From DATLWN01 sp964492895 (GTDB lineage Bacteria; Pseudomonadota; Zetaproteobacteria; Mariprofundales; Mariprofundaceae), in contig CAZBLR010000007.1 in NCBI GenBank assembly GCA_964492895.1, forward strand, positions 23,437-87,436: a stretch of 64,000 nt of DNA. The letters are read 5' to 3'. Of the stretch, positions 49,164 through 57,972 are shown one piece after another; positions within the stretch are counted from its first letter, which is position 1; every line of letters begins with the position of its first letter. The notes beneath the pieces are model-generated. The model did no database searches. It saw only the letters and a program-made list of their open reading frames with translations, and was not told the origin of the DNA. Position numbers and translations under genes: made by a program.

Positions 49164-50465
49164 CTAACCAGACCGAAGGCAATCCAGGCCCGAGTCATCC
49201 CTGGTGAACCGCGCCACATCCTTCGGACGCAGCCTCACCTCGACTTCGATCACGTCATCCGCCTGCCGCTGCGACAGCACCGTGCCGTGCTGGTGGCAAT
49301 AGGCCAGTGAGCGCCCGTCGGCCACATCCAGTCTCAGCCGCAACACCTGAGCATCCTGCGTCGCCCACTTCGACAGCAGCTGCAGCAGATCGTCCATGCC
49401 CTCGCCCGTCAGGGCCGACAGCGCCACGGCGCTGCCGTCGATGGCCTCGTGCGGACGCGACCTGACGCCCGGCTTCTGGTCGATCTTGTTCCACACCTCG
49501 ACGATGGGCGGGCGCGCCGGGCCGTCCAGGCCGATCTGGGCCAGGGTCTCACGCACCACGCCGGCCTGGGTGTGCGTTTCCGGATCGGCGATATCGCGCA
49601 CGTGCAGCACCAGCTCGGCCTCGATGACCTCCTCCAGCGTGGCCCGGAAGGCATCGACCAGCTCGTGCGGCAGGTCCTGCACGAAGCCCACGGTGTCGGA
49701 CAGCATCACGCGGTTGCCGTCGGGCAGCACCAGCAGCCTGAGCGTCGGGTCCAGGGTGGCGAACAACTGGTCGGCCGCATGCACCGTGGCCTCGGTCAGG
49801 CGGTTGAACAGCGTCGACTTGCCGGCATTGGTATAGCCGACCAGCGCCACCGTCGGCAGATCCTTGCGCTGGCGGCCGGCGCGCTGCGTGGCGCGCATGC
49901 GCCTGACCTGCGCCAGCTCCTTCTCGATGGCCTTGATGCGGGTGCGGATCATGCGCCGGTCCAGCTCGATCTGGCGCTCGCCCGGGCCGCCCAGGAAGCC
50001 GAAGCCACCGCGCTGGCGCTCCAGGTGTGTCCACGAACGCACCAGGCGGCTGACCTGGTAGTTCAGGCTGGCCAGTTCCACCTGCAGCACGCCCTCGCGG
50101 GTACGGGCGCGCGAGGCGAAGATCTCGAGGATCAGGCCGGTGCGGTCGACGACCTTGGCGTTCCAGGCCTTCTCCAGGTTGCGCTGCTGCACCGGACTCA
50201 GCTGGTGATCGACGAACACCACCGGGCATTCGAGTTCGGCGACCTTCCTGGCCACCTCATCGACCTGGCCGGTGCCGAGCAGGCTGCCCGGCGTCGGCCG
50301 GCGCACGCTCAACAGCAGCGAGTCGACGCAATCGCAATCCCCGGCATCCACCAGCCGCTCGAACTCCTCCTTCCGGGAGGCCGAGGCGTGTTCGCCCCAT
50401 TGCTGGACACTGAGGCGCGGATGCACGGCGATGGCCCGGTCGCGGGGGATCGCGGTCTCAACCAT
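49164..50465 (-). CDS. hflX: GTPase HflX
   Basis: A 433-residue GTPase that splits stalled ribosomes. An N-terminal HflX domain with a coiled coil (ARTREGVLQVELASLNYQ) is followed by the G domain: G1 GYTNAGKSTLF (about residue 213), G3 DTVGFVQDLP, and G4 as NKID. It overlaps the miaA stop by 8 bp. Confidence 0.95.
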   Translation of the reverse strand: MVETAIPRDRAIAVHPRLSVQQWGEHASASRKEEFERLVDAGDCDCVDSLLLSVRRPTPGSLLGTGQVDEVARKVAELECPVVFVDHQLSPVQQRNLEKAWNAKVVDRTGLILEIFASRARTREGVLQVELASLNYQVSRLVRSWTHLERQRGGFGFLGGPGERQIELDRRMIRTRIKAIEKELAQVRRMRATQRAGRQRKDLPTVALVGYTNAGKSTLFNRLTEATVHAADQLFATLDPTLRLLVLPDGNRVMLSDTVGFVQDLPHELVDAFRATLEEVIEAELVLHVRDIADPETHTQAGVVRETLAQIGLDGPARPPIVEVWNKIDQKPGVRSRPHEAIDGSAVALSALTGEGMDDLLQLLSKWATQDAQVLRLRLDVADGRSLAYCHQHGTVLSQRQADDVIEVEVRLRPKDVARFTRDDSGLDCLRSG

Positions 50466-51360
50466 GATCGATGGCCTCCTGCAATCTGGACTTCAATTGC
50501 GCGGCATCGCCCTGGATGCCCTGAACCTGGCCGCGGAACCAGGTGTCCTGCCGCTTGGCGTAGCGGCGCGTGGCCGTGATGCCGGCCCGGATGCCCTCTT
50601 CCAACGATGTCTCGCCGCGCACCACGGGCAGCAGCTGCCGGTAGCCTACGGCGCGCATCGCCGGGTGCGTATCGGCGAGGCCCTGCGCCGCCAGCCAACG
50701 TACCTCGTCAAGCCATCCGGCATCGATCATGGCCTGGAAGCGATCTGCCAGGCGCCGGCGCAGCGTCTCGCGCGGCAGCTCGAGCACGAACACCGGGCAA
50801 TCGACGGATGCGTGCTCGCTGGCCACGGCGTGCCAGGCCGACAACGGCCTGCCGGTGCTGCGGAACACGGCCAGGGCGCGCAGGATGCGCTGGGTGTCGG
50901 TCGCATGCAGGCGGGATGCCGTCCCGGCATCCACCTGCGCCAGTTGTGCATGCATGGCCCGTATGCCCTCCGCTTCCAGTTCGGCCGCCAGCTCGCGGCG
51001 CACGTCGGGATCCTCCGGCGGGATGTCGGCCAGTCCCGCCAGCAGCGCCTTCAGGTACAGGCCGGTGCCGCCGCAGACGATGGGAACCCGCCCGGCCGCA
51101 TTCTCGGCCCGGATCGCCTCCTTCGCCTCGCCGGCCCAGCGCGCGGCCGAATACACCTCATGGATGTCGGCGCAATCGACCAGGTAATGCACCACCCTTT
51201 CCCGTTCCTCGCGGCTCGCCTTGGCGGTGCCGATGTCCAGGCCCCGGTACACCTGCATCGAGTCGCAGGAGATGATGGCATGGCCGCCATGCTCGGCCAG
51301 CGCCAGCGCCAGCGCGGACTTGCCCACGCCGGTGGCACCCATCAAGGCCACCGCCCGCAC
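50458..51360 (-). CDS. miaA: tRNA dimethylallyltransferase
   Basis: MiaA adds the isoprenoid to A37 of tRNAs reading UNN codons. The 300-residue protein has the P-loop GATGVGKSALALAL, SCDSMQVYRGLDIGTAK and GGTGLYLKALL. The start is set at GTG 51360, 8 bp after the mutL stop; upstream in-frame sequence is a shadow of mutL. It sits between mutL and hflX with no hfq, unlike E. coli. Confidence 0.93.
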   Translation of the reverse strand: MRAVALMGATGVGKSALALALAEHGGHAIISCDSMQVYRGLDIGTAKASREERERVVHYLVDCADIHEVYSAARWAGEAKEAIRAENAAGRVPIVCGGTGLYLKALLAGLADIPPEDPDVRRELAAELEAEGIRAMHAQLAQVDAGTASRLHATDTQRILRALAVFRSTGRPLSAWHAVASEHASVDCPVFVLELPRETLRRRLADRFQAMIDAGWLDEVRWLAAQGLADTHPAMRAVGYRQLLPVVRGETSLEEGIRAGITATRRYAKRQDTWFRGQVQGIQGDAAQLKSRLQEAIDHG

Positions 51361-51368
51361 GGTCCCGG

Positions 51369-53150
51369 CTATTCCCTGCGTCCGAACAGGCGTTCGAGAT
51401 CCGCGAGCGACAGCCGCACGTAGGTCGGGCGGCCGTGGTTGCACTGGGCGATGTTGGGGGTCTGCTCCATGGTGCGCAGCAACGCCGCCTGCTCCTCGGG
51501 CATCAGCCGTCGCCCGGCCTTGACCGAGCCCTTGCAGGCGCGGTTGCCGAGCCAGCGTTCCAGCACCCTTGCCCGCTGCCCGGCCTCGGTACCGGTCAGC
51601 ATGCAGGCTGCCACCAGCTCGCCCACGATCTCGATCGGGGATTCCTCGCGCAGCATGGCCGGGATGCCGGTGATCCGTGCCATGTCATCATCAAGCCGCA
51701 GCTCGACGCCGTAGGCGGCAAGCTCTCCGGCATGGTCATGCAGCCAGGCCAGCTCCCGCCCCTCCGGTCGCCATTCTTCCGGCGTCAGCAGTGGCTGCAC
51801 CTTGACGGCCCCTCCTGCCAGTTCGGCCTTCAGGCGCTCGTAGGTGATGCGCTCGTGCGCCGCATGCTGGTCGACGAGCACGATGCCCTCGGGCGTCTGG
51901 GCCAGGATGTAGCCGCGATGGATCTGGGCCAGCGGCTGCCCGAGATCGAGCGGGCGATCCTCCGCCTCGTAGCGCGGCGCACCCTCCGCCACACCCGGCA
52001 TGCCGGTAGGCCACTGATCCGGGCTGCGTGCATAGCCGCCGCCCGGCCTGGCCGTGGATGGATGCAGTGGCAGCGTATGGTTTCCCTGCCCTGACCCGGG
52101 CAGCCCGCGTGCGAAGGATTGCATGGCCTGGGTTCCCGGCACCGTGGACACCTGGTCGCCGGCGCGGGCGATGGCAGCACGGGCGCAGGCCACGATGCCG
52201 GCACGCACCGACTGCGGTTGGCGGAAACGCACCTCCCGCTTGGCCGGATGCACGTTAACGTCGACATCCGCTGCATCCATCTCGACGCGTACCAGGGCCA
52301 CCGGATAGCGGTCGTGGAACATCACATCCTGGTAGCCGGCGCGCATGGCGGCCATCAGCTGCTTGTCGCGCACCACGCGTCCGTTGACCAGGAACAGCAT
52401 GCGCCCGGCATCGCGGTGATGGTAGGTCGGTAGTCCGAAATGCCCGGACACCACCATGCCTTCATGCTCGATGGCCTGCGCCACGCTGTTGGCGGCGAAC
52501 TCGCCACCCATCAGCGCCGCCACCCGTGCCGCCGCGCTCCCGGCCGGCAGATCCAGACGCGTACGACCATCGCAGACCAGCCGGAATGCTACCCCGGGAT
52601 GCGCCAGCGCGATGGCCTTGAACACGTCGACGACCACCGCTTCCTCGGTACGGTCCGTGCGCATGAAATTCAGGCGCGCCGGCGTGTTCAGGAACAGGTC
52701 GAGCACCTCGATGCGCGTGCCCTTGCGCGGCGGTGCGGGACGGCTCTCCACCTCGCCGCCGCCGTCGACGCGCACCTCGGTGCCTTCCCGCGCTCCGGCC
52801 AGGCCGGTGGTCATGCGAAAGCGCGACACCGAGGCGATCGACGGCAGCGCTTCACCGCGGAAGCCGTGGCTGGCGATGCGGTGCAGATCGTCGAGCGAGA
52901 CGATCTTGCTGGTGGCATGGCGCTGCATGGCGAGCTTCGCATCCTCGGGGCCCATGCCCTCGCCATCGTCCTCGACGACGATGCGCCGCTTGCCGGCGGA
53001 CTCGATGCCGACCTCGATGCGCGTGGCACCGGCATCGAGGCTGTTCTCGACCAGCTCCTTGACCACGGATGCCGGCCGTTCCACGACCTCGCCGGCGGCG
53101 ATCTGGTTGGCGACCTGGGATGAAAGCAGGTGAATCACGGCGTCAGCCAT
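51369..53150 (-). CDS. mutL: DNA mismatch repair protein MutL with endonuclease motif
   Basis: A 593-residue MutL. The GHKL ATPase N-terminus has ELVENSLDAGATRIEV, DDGEGM and TSKI; the C-terminal dimerisation domain carries DQHAAHERITYE, an exact match to the metal-binding DQHA(X)2E(X)4E endonuclease motif, plus ACKGSVKAG and CNHGRPTYV. This type nicks DNA itself, so MutH is not needed. The middle (about 345-410) is a Pro/Gly-rich linker. Confidence 0.96.
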   Translation of the reverse strand: MADAVIHLLSSQVANQIAAGEVVERPASVVKELVENSLDAGATRIEVGIESAGKRRIVVEDDGEGMGPEDAKLAMQRHATSKIVSLDDLHRIASHGFRGEALPSIASVSRFRMTTGLAGAREGTEVRVDGGGEVESRPAPPRKGTRIEVLDLFLNTPARLNFMRTDRTEEAVVVDVFKAIALAHPGVAFRLVCDGRTRLDLPAGSAAARVAALMGGEFAANSVAQAIEHEGMVVSGHFGLPTYHHRDAGRMLFLVNGRVVRDKQLMAAMRAGYQDVMFHDRYPVALVRVEMDAADVDVNVHPAKREVRFRQPQSVRAGIVACARAAIARAGDQVSTVPGTQAMQSFARGLPGSGQGNHTLPLHPSTARPGGGYARSPDQWPTGMPGVAEGAPRYEAEDRPLDLGQPLAQIHRGYILAQTPEGIVLVDQHAAHERITYERLKAELAGGAVKVQPLLTPEEWRPEGRELAWLHDHAGELAAYGVELRLDDDMARITGIPAMLREESPIEIVGELVAACMLTGTEAGQRARVLERWLGNRACKGSVKAGRRLMPEEQAALLRTMEQTPNIAQCNHGRPTYVRLSLADLERLFGRRE

Positions 53151-53211
53151 GCACGAATCCCAGCATATTTCGTTCGGTCCCGAAAGCAGTGCGATGGATG
53201 GCGGTCGGCAC

Positions 53212-54447
53212 TCAGACGATACGTCGCGGCAGCGGCAAGGCCAGGCCCGTGCTGTTGCGCATCAGCTGGCGCTTCACCGGTCCGCTGTTGCCGATCAGGC
53301 GCATGCCGAGCCCGCGCAGGCCGGAAAGTCCCGGCAACTGGTGCGTGAACAGCTGGTGCAGGGCCTCCATCGAGCCCATCACCGATGCGAGATCCGGCAG
53401 GCGCGCCTTCAGATATCGATCCAGCACCGCCGGATCGCCCCAATCCTCGCGGAAGCGTCTGGCATCGACGATCTCCTGCGCCAGCACCATGGCGTCCCTG
53501 AGACCCAGGTTGACGCCGAGGCCGGCCAGCGGGTGGATCGTGTGCGCCGCATCGCCGATCAGGGCCAGGCGCGGACGCACCAGATGGGCGGCCATCTGCA
53601 TGCGCAGCGGGAAGGCCGCGCGTTCGCCGACCTCCATGATGCGCCCCAGCAGCGGCCCGAAGCTCAGGAACAGTTCCTCGGCAAAGGCCGCATCCGGCAG
53701 CGCCATCAGCCGCTCGGCCTCGGTGTCCGCAGCACTCCATACGATCGAACACTGCCCGTCCGGCAGCGGCAGCAGGGCCAGCGGCCCGGTGGGCAGGAAA
53801 CGCTGATAGGCCATGCCCCGGTGCGGCTGCTCCGGCCGCACGGTCGCCACGATGCCTTGCTGCCGGTAATCCCTGACCTGCACCCCGATGCCCATGTGCC
53901 GGCGCAGCCAGGAATGGCCGCCGTCGGCACCGACCACCAGGGGTGCGGCGATGCGCTGGCCGCCATGCAGCCGCACCTCGGCCCGATCGACGCCCCAGCG
54001 CACACGCTCGACCTCCACCGGACAGCGGACCTCCACGCTTCGGGAACCGGCCAGTGCCTGCTGCATCGCCGCCACGAGCCGCGAGTTCTCGACAATGCAA
54101 CCCAGCGCCTGCTGCCCGATCTCGGCCGCGTCGAAGCGGATCGACCCGCTGTGCTGGTCGTCCCAGATGCGCATGCCCCGGATCGGCTCGGCGTCGTCCA
54201 CATGCGACCACACACCCAGTCCCTGCAGCACCTCGACGTTGCCGGCCACGATGGCACTGACCCGGCAGTCGCGCCCGAGGGAATAGCGCGGCTCCGCCTC
54301 GCGGCGCTCCAGCACCAGCACCTTGAGTCCCTGTCCGTTCAGGGCACAAGCCAGGCCCAGGCCGACCATGCCGCCGCCGATGATCACGACATCGGCCTGC
54401 TCCACATGGCCCGCAGCGCCCTTGGCCTGCATGGACCTAGGCGACAT
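53212..54447 (-). CDS. UbiH/UbiF/COQ6-family ubiquinone hydroxylase
   Basis: A 411-residue FAD monooxygenase of the ubiquinone ring-hydroxylase family: VVIIGGGMVGLGLACAL binds FAD, the DG motif is VVGADGGHSW, and GDAAHTIHPLAGLGVNLG is the family signature. Which ring carbon it modifies cannot be told. ATG 54447 has GGGAGG and overlaps the upstream hydroxylase gene by 11 bp. Confidence 0.92.
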   Translation of the reverse strand: MSPRSMQAKGAAGHVEQADVVIIGGGMVGLGLACALNGQGLKVLVLERREAEPRYSLGRDCRVSAIVAGNVEVLQGLGVWSHVDDAEPIRGMRIWDDQHSGSIRFDAAEIGQQALGCIVENSRLVAAMQQALAGSRSVEVRCPVEVERVRWGVDRAEVRLHGGQRIAAPLVVGADGGHSWLRRHMGIGVQVRDYRQQGIVATVRPEQPHRGMAYQRFLPTGPLALLPLPDGQCSIVWSAADTEAERLMALPDAAFAEELFLSFGPLLGRIMEVGERAAFPLRMQMAAHLVRPRLALIGDAAHTIHPLAGLGVNLGLRDAMVLAQEIVDARRFREDWGDPAVLDRYLKARLPDLASVMGSMEALHQLFTHQLPGLSGLRGLGMRLIGNSGPVKRQLMRNSTGLALPLPRRIV

Positions 54448-55684
54448 GGATCCTCCCCGGCTGCGCCAGGGACCGCCGCATCGGCGCGATGCCGGCCGCC
54501 TGCCGGACCAGCAGTTCCCTCAGTGGTGACGCCGCCTGCAGACCTTGGAGCCCCCAGCCCCTGGCCCATTTCAGGACCGGCGCCTCGCCGCCGAAGATGG
54601 CCGCCAGCGATTCGGTGAAGCCAACCACGCGGGCGACGTCGAGCCAGCGCCGCTGGGCATAGGCCTCCAGACCGATCGCCGCCCCCGGATCGCCACCGCT
54701 GCGGCCGAGGATATCGGCCAGGTCGGCCACATCGCGCAGCCCCAGATTCATGCCCTGTCCGGCCACCGGGTGCAGGGTATGGGCGGCATTGCCGGCCAGG
54801 ATCACGCGCCCACTGGCGAAGCGCTCGGCCAGCGTCAGTTCCAGCGGGTAGAGCGCACGCGCACCGGTTTCGGCCAGGGCGCCGAGCCTGTCCAGCACGG
54901 CGGGCCCAGCCTCGCGCTCCAGGCGTTTCAGGAACACCGGTCCGGGTGCCTGCAGCAGCATCGCCGCCTCGCGCGGCGCCAGCGTCCATACGATCGAGCA
55001 GCGGCCGTCGGCCAGGGGAAGGAAGGCCAGAGGCCCCGCCGGCCGGAAACATTCGTAGGCCACGTCCGCGTGTCCCTTCTCGGCTTCAGGGGAGGCGACC
55101 AGCGCGAAACGGTTGTGGTCCCATCCCAGGGTGCCGATGCCGCACATGCGGCGCACCGGGCTGGCGGTGCCGTCGGCGGCGATCAGCAGGCGGGCGCTCA
55201 GCGTCCGCTCGCGACCATCCATGTTCAGCCTCACCCGCACCGCATCCGCGTCCGAATCCACGGCGGCCACCTGCGCCGGGCACAGCAGCGTCGCCGTCTC
55301 GCCAAGCCGCTGGTACATCGGCCGCAGCACATCCGCCATCTCCAGCACGTAGCCGAGGGCCTCGATCCCCGGGGTGCCGGCCGGCGCATCGGCCACATCC
55401 AGATCGACCTGGCCGCGGTTGCCCGGCTCGCTGACATGCACATGCCCGATGCGCCCGTAACCGGCAGCGGCGATATCGCCCCACACGCCCAGCGATTCCA
55501 GATGGCGGCGTGAGCCGTGCGTCAGAGCGATGACACGCTCGGGGTCATTGGGCTCGAAATGCGGCGGCCGCGACTCGATCACGGCCAGGCGGTAGCCCAG
55601 CCGCCCCAGTTCCAGCGCCAGGGCCGCGCCGATGGCGCCGCCACCGACGACGATGATGTCGAATGCATCGGACTGCTGCCGCAT
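54437..55684 (-). CDS. ubiH: Ubiquinone hydroxylase, UbiH-like
   Basis: A second FAD monooxygenase of the same family, 415 residues: DIIVVGGGAIGAALALELG, AADGTASPVRRM and GNAAHTLHPVAGQGMNLG. The GNAAHTLHP variant is the UbiH type (C6 hydroxylation). ATGs at 55720 and 55750 are also in frame; 55684 fits the conserved start, but its AAGGAG is too far (16 bases) to be convincing. Confidence 0.9.
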   Translation of the reverse strand: MRQQSDAFDIIVVGGGAIGAALALELGRLGYRLAVIESRPPHFEPNDPERVIALTHGSRRHLESLGVWGDIAAAGYGRIGHVHVSEPGNRGQVDLDVADAPAGTPGIEALGYVLEMADVLRPMYQRLGETATLLCPAQVAAVDSDADAVRVRLNMDGRERTLSARLLIAADGTASPVRRMCGIGTLGWDHNRFALVASPEAEKGHADVAYECFRPAGPLAFLPLADGRCSIVWTLAPREAAMLLQAPGPVFLKRLEREAGPAVLDRLGALAETGARALYPLELTLAERFASGRVILAGNAAHTLHPVAGQGMNLGLRDVADLADILGRSGGDPGAAIGLEAYAQRRWLDVARVVGFTESLAAIFGGEAPVLKWARGWGLQGLQAASPLRELLVRQAAGIAPMRRSLAQPGRIHVA

Positions 55685-55764
55685 CTTGGTAATCGCTGTG
55701 CTCCTTCCCTGCCTGGCCATGTGCCGTGCTTCAGTATCCGAAGCACCCATGCGATTGCAAGGCC

Positions 55765-56493
55765 CTATGCCGAGGGCGCGATGGACAGCTGCGTGCCGAC
55801 GCCGGCCCCCAGCGTCTCGGCGGCGCTCCCCTGGTTGGCTGCGATCTCGACCAGGCCGTGCGCATTGGCGTACCACAGCAGCTCACCCGGACGCGCGTCG
55901 GAAAAGGTGCGCGTACGCACCGGCCTGTGGCCGGCGATCTCGACATCGGCGCCGGCGGGCATGCGCTCGGCGCGCAGGCCGGTGAACAGGTTGCCGTAGG
56001 CATCGACATAGATCACCTCGGCCAGATCGTCGGGCCAGTCGACGCCCGCCTCCGGCACACAGGGCGCGGCCTCGGGCATGGTGCCCGTGGCCAGCATGGC
56101 CGCCACCGGCGCGAACAGGTCGCGGCCGTGGAAACTGGTGGATAGGTGCTCGGGCCGCCACGTGATCTCCCACCATTCGCCCCCCGAGGCATGGCGGGCG
56201 GCGATCGCCAGCAGACCGTTGTCCGGCCCGACGTACCAGCGCCCGTCCGCCTTCATGATCAGCGGCCGCCGGGGCGAGCCGACCCCGGGATCGACGACAC
56301 ACAGGAACACCGTGTCGGCGGGAAAGGGCGCGGTCAGCGCCGCCAGCAGGTAGGCGGAAGCCCTGGCATCGAAGGCGGGGGCATCACAGAGCAGGCGCAC
56401 GCTCGGAATCCCCGGGGCCAGGCCGGCCAGCACCGCCTCCATCTGGCCCATGTACGGCCCCTGATGGCCGAAATCCGTGAACATGGCGATCAT
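55765..56493 (-). CDS. DUF62 S-adenosylmethionine hydrolase
   Basis: A 242-residue protein of the SAM-dependent hydroxide/halogenase (DUF62) family: IAMFTDFGHQGPYMGQM, VVDPGVGSPRRPLIM, YVGPDNGLL and YVDAYGNLFTGL. Most members hydrolyse SAM to adenosine and methionine; fluorinases are a small side branch with an extra loop I do not see here. Starts at ATG 56493 or 56484. Confidence 0.88.
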   Translation of the reverse strand: MIAMFTDFGHQGPYMGQMEAVLAGLAPGIPSVRLLCDAPAFDARASAYLLAALTAPFPADTVFLCVVDPGVGSPRRPLIMKADGRWYVGPDNGLLAIAARHASGGEWWEITWRPEHLSTSFHGRDLFAPVAAMLATGTMPEAAPCVPEAGVDWPDDLAEVIYVDAYGNLFTGLRAERMPAGADVEIAGHRPVRTRTFSDARPGELLWYANAHGLVEIAANQGSAAETLGAGVGTQLSIAPSA

Positions 56494-56502
56494 GATCCAA
56501 TC

Positions 56503-56531
56503 TTGACACAATCCCCAAGCGGCACAATGCT
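56503..56531 (+). promoter_or_regulatory. Promoter of tRNA-Leu
   Basis: A perfect TTGACA at 56503-56508 is followed after 17 bp by AATGCT (56526-56531), a weak -10, giving a start about 13 bases before the tRNA. It also lies just upstream of the divergent DUF62 gene. Confidence 0.5.
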
Positions 56532-56550
56532 TCGCGCGCACTGGACCGAT

Positions 56551-56637
56551 GCCGAAGTGGTGGAATTGGTAGACACGACAGACTCAAAATCTGTTGCCTT
56601 CACGGGCGTGCCGGTTCGAGTCCGGCCTTCGGTACCA
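56551..56637 (+). tRNA. tRNA-Leu (anticodon CAA)
   Basis: 87 bases including the encoded CCA. The acceptor stem GCCGAAG pairs with CTTCGGT (first pair G-T), the D-arm region has GGTGGAATTGGTAGAC, and the anticodon arm is ACAGA-CTCAAAA-TCTGT with anticodon CAA at 56585-56587. A long class II variable arm (TGCCTTCACGGGCGT) follows, then the T arm GCCGG-TTCGAGT-CCGGC. It reads UUG. Confidence 0.96.
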
Positions 56638-56700
56638 TCTTGCACCCATACCTATACACCATGGCGCATTTCTTGGGGAATCGCCGAGGCTGCGGCCGGA

Positions 56701-57048
56701 TCAATCCGGCGAGCCCTTGTCGTACAGGTGATAGTAGCCCAGGCATCCGCCGGTCTCGCGAGCCTTCGCTTTTCCGTCTTCATCTTCCGGTCGGGCGATG
56801 GCGTAGGTGGCGATCTTCGGGAAACGGTGGTAACAAAAGGCCAGCACAGCGTGCCCACCGATGCCGGAGCTATCGATATCGGCGATCACGGTATCGTAGC
56901 ACCCGTTATTGATGCAGTCGTACGCCTGTAGCGCGCTGTTGACGACCTTTGTCTGCCAGCGGCAATGCCCGAGTATCGTCGCAATCGTCTTCCCGATGCC
57001 GGCATCGCCGGCCAGGATCAGGCATTTCTGCACACTGGGCCTATGCAT
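56701..57048 (-). CDS. Small degenerate receiver-like protein
   Basis: A 115-residue protein, ATG 57048 with AGGA 4 bases upstream; a stop codon lies shortly before in frame. It lines up with a response-regulator receiver domain: LILAGDAG for the acidic strand-1 motif (one Asp of two kept, Asp15), VIADIDSSGIGG for the phosphoacceptor loop (Asp57) and IARPEDEDG after strand 4. The conserved C-terminal Lys-Pro is not evident. GDAGIGKT (14-21) also looks like a Walker A motif. The assignment is my own pattern reading; it lies downstream of a sensor kinase/regulator pair on the same strand. Confidence 0.6.
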   Translation of the reverse strand: MHRPSVQKCLILAGDAGIGKTIATILGHCRWQTKVVNSALQAYDCINNGCYDTVIADIDSSGIGGHAVLAFCYHRFPKIATYAIARPEDEDGKAKARETGGCLGYYHLYDKGSPD

Positions 57049-57331
57049 CTTCCTGTACCAGAGCCACGATCTTGCCAGGAGGAACCGGAGCTACGGCCGC
57101 TTTCCCGTCCCCGCCTTGTTTCGCCGTCGTATTGCCTGTTCCGCACATCCCACTACCTCCATGTCTGCGAACACCACCGGACAGGCCTGCCACGCTGCCA
57201 TGATCGACGATGGCGGCCCCCGATTGGGAACCCGGACAATGTAGTAAGGCGATCTCCCTGGAGTGAATGGGAATAACTCTGAATTCTCCGGGCCAGCCGG
57301 TTCGGATGCAGCGACGGGGGGAACGAGACGC
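57049..57331. other. Gene-free stretch, 283 bp
   Basis: Between the response-regulator stop and the receiver-like gene. I see no convincing reading frame with a ribosome site, no tRNA and no terminator with a T run. Short plus-strand frames here have no family resemblance. It presumably holds the promoter of the receiver-like gene. Confidence 0.5.
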
Positions 57332-57970
57332 TTAGGGATGAATCCCCAGCCGGGACACGGCCCTGGCGAGCTCGACGGCCGTTTTCACCTCAAGCTTGTC
57401 CATGATGTGCTGGCGATGGGTATAGACCGTCTTCTCGCTCAGGTGCATGGCATCGGCGATCTCGGCCACGCTTCGACCGTCGGCCAGCCGCATGCAGATC
57501 TCGATCTCCCGCTTGGTCAGCGAGGCCGGGGCATCGGATGTCTGGCCTATCCCATGACCCGGCCAGCTCTCGTCCATCTCCCGGTCGAGGAACAGTTGCC
57601 CATCCATGATGGTGCGAATGGCCGAGATCAACGCCTTCGATCCGCTTCGCTTGCAGATGAAGCCCCTGGCGCCCATCTGCATCGACTGTGTCGCCACCAT
57701 GCCGCTGTGCATGCTCAGGATCAGAACCTTCGCCTCGGGATGCTCCTGCAGAATACGGCGCATCGCCTCAAGCCCGCTGATATCGGGCATCGAGATGTCC
57801 ATGACCAGGACGTCGGGGCGGCAGGCGTCATAATCGCGGCAGGCCTGTTTGCCACTGTCCGATTCCGCCACCACCTTCATGTCCGGCTCCTTCTCGAGCA
57901 GATGCCGGAATCCTGCACGCACGATCTCATGGTCGTCGGCCAGTTGAATGCGAAGCATACGCACAGCCAT
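57332..57970 (-). CDS. NarL/FixJ-family response regulator
   Basis: A 212-residue two-domain regulator. The receiver has LADDHEIVRAGF and the phosphoacceptor Asp in LVMDISMPDISG, with the Lys in FICKRSGS; the C-terminal LuxR-type helix-turn-helix has LTKREIEICMRLADGRS and EIADAMHLSEKTVYTHRQHI. It starts 2 bp after the kinase stop, so the pair is coupled. Targets unknown. Confidence 0.95.
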   Translation of the reverse strand: MAVRMLRIQLADDHEIVRAGFRHLLEKEPDMKVVAESDSGKQACRDYDACRPDVLVMDISMPDISGLEAMRRILQEHPEAKVLILSMHSGMVATQSMQMGARGFICKRSGSKALISAIRTIMDGQLFLDREMDESWPGHGIGQTSDAPASLTKREIEICMRLADGRSVAEIADAMHLSEKTVYTHRQHIMDKLEVKTAVELARAVSRLGIHP

Positions 57971-57972
57971 GC

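Noticed and set aside
53135..54349. 404-codon minus-strand frame over the ubiquinone hydroxylase
   Set aside because: Shifted frame of the same gene, Gly/Arg/Ala-rich, no motif.
55765..56493. Fluorinase or chlorinase
   Set aside because: The sequence is of DUF62 SAM-hydrolase type without the extra halide-binding loop, and no halometabolite genes are nearby.
56551..57331. Integration site (att) at tRNA-Leu with a small island after it
   Set aside because: No integrase is present and the only repeat of the tRNA end I found is a 9-base match near 57290, which is not significant.
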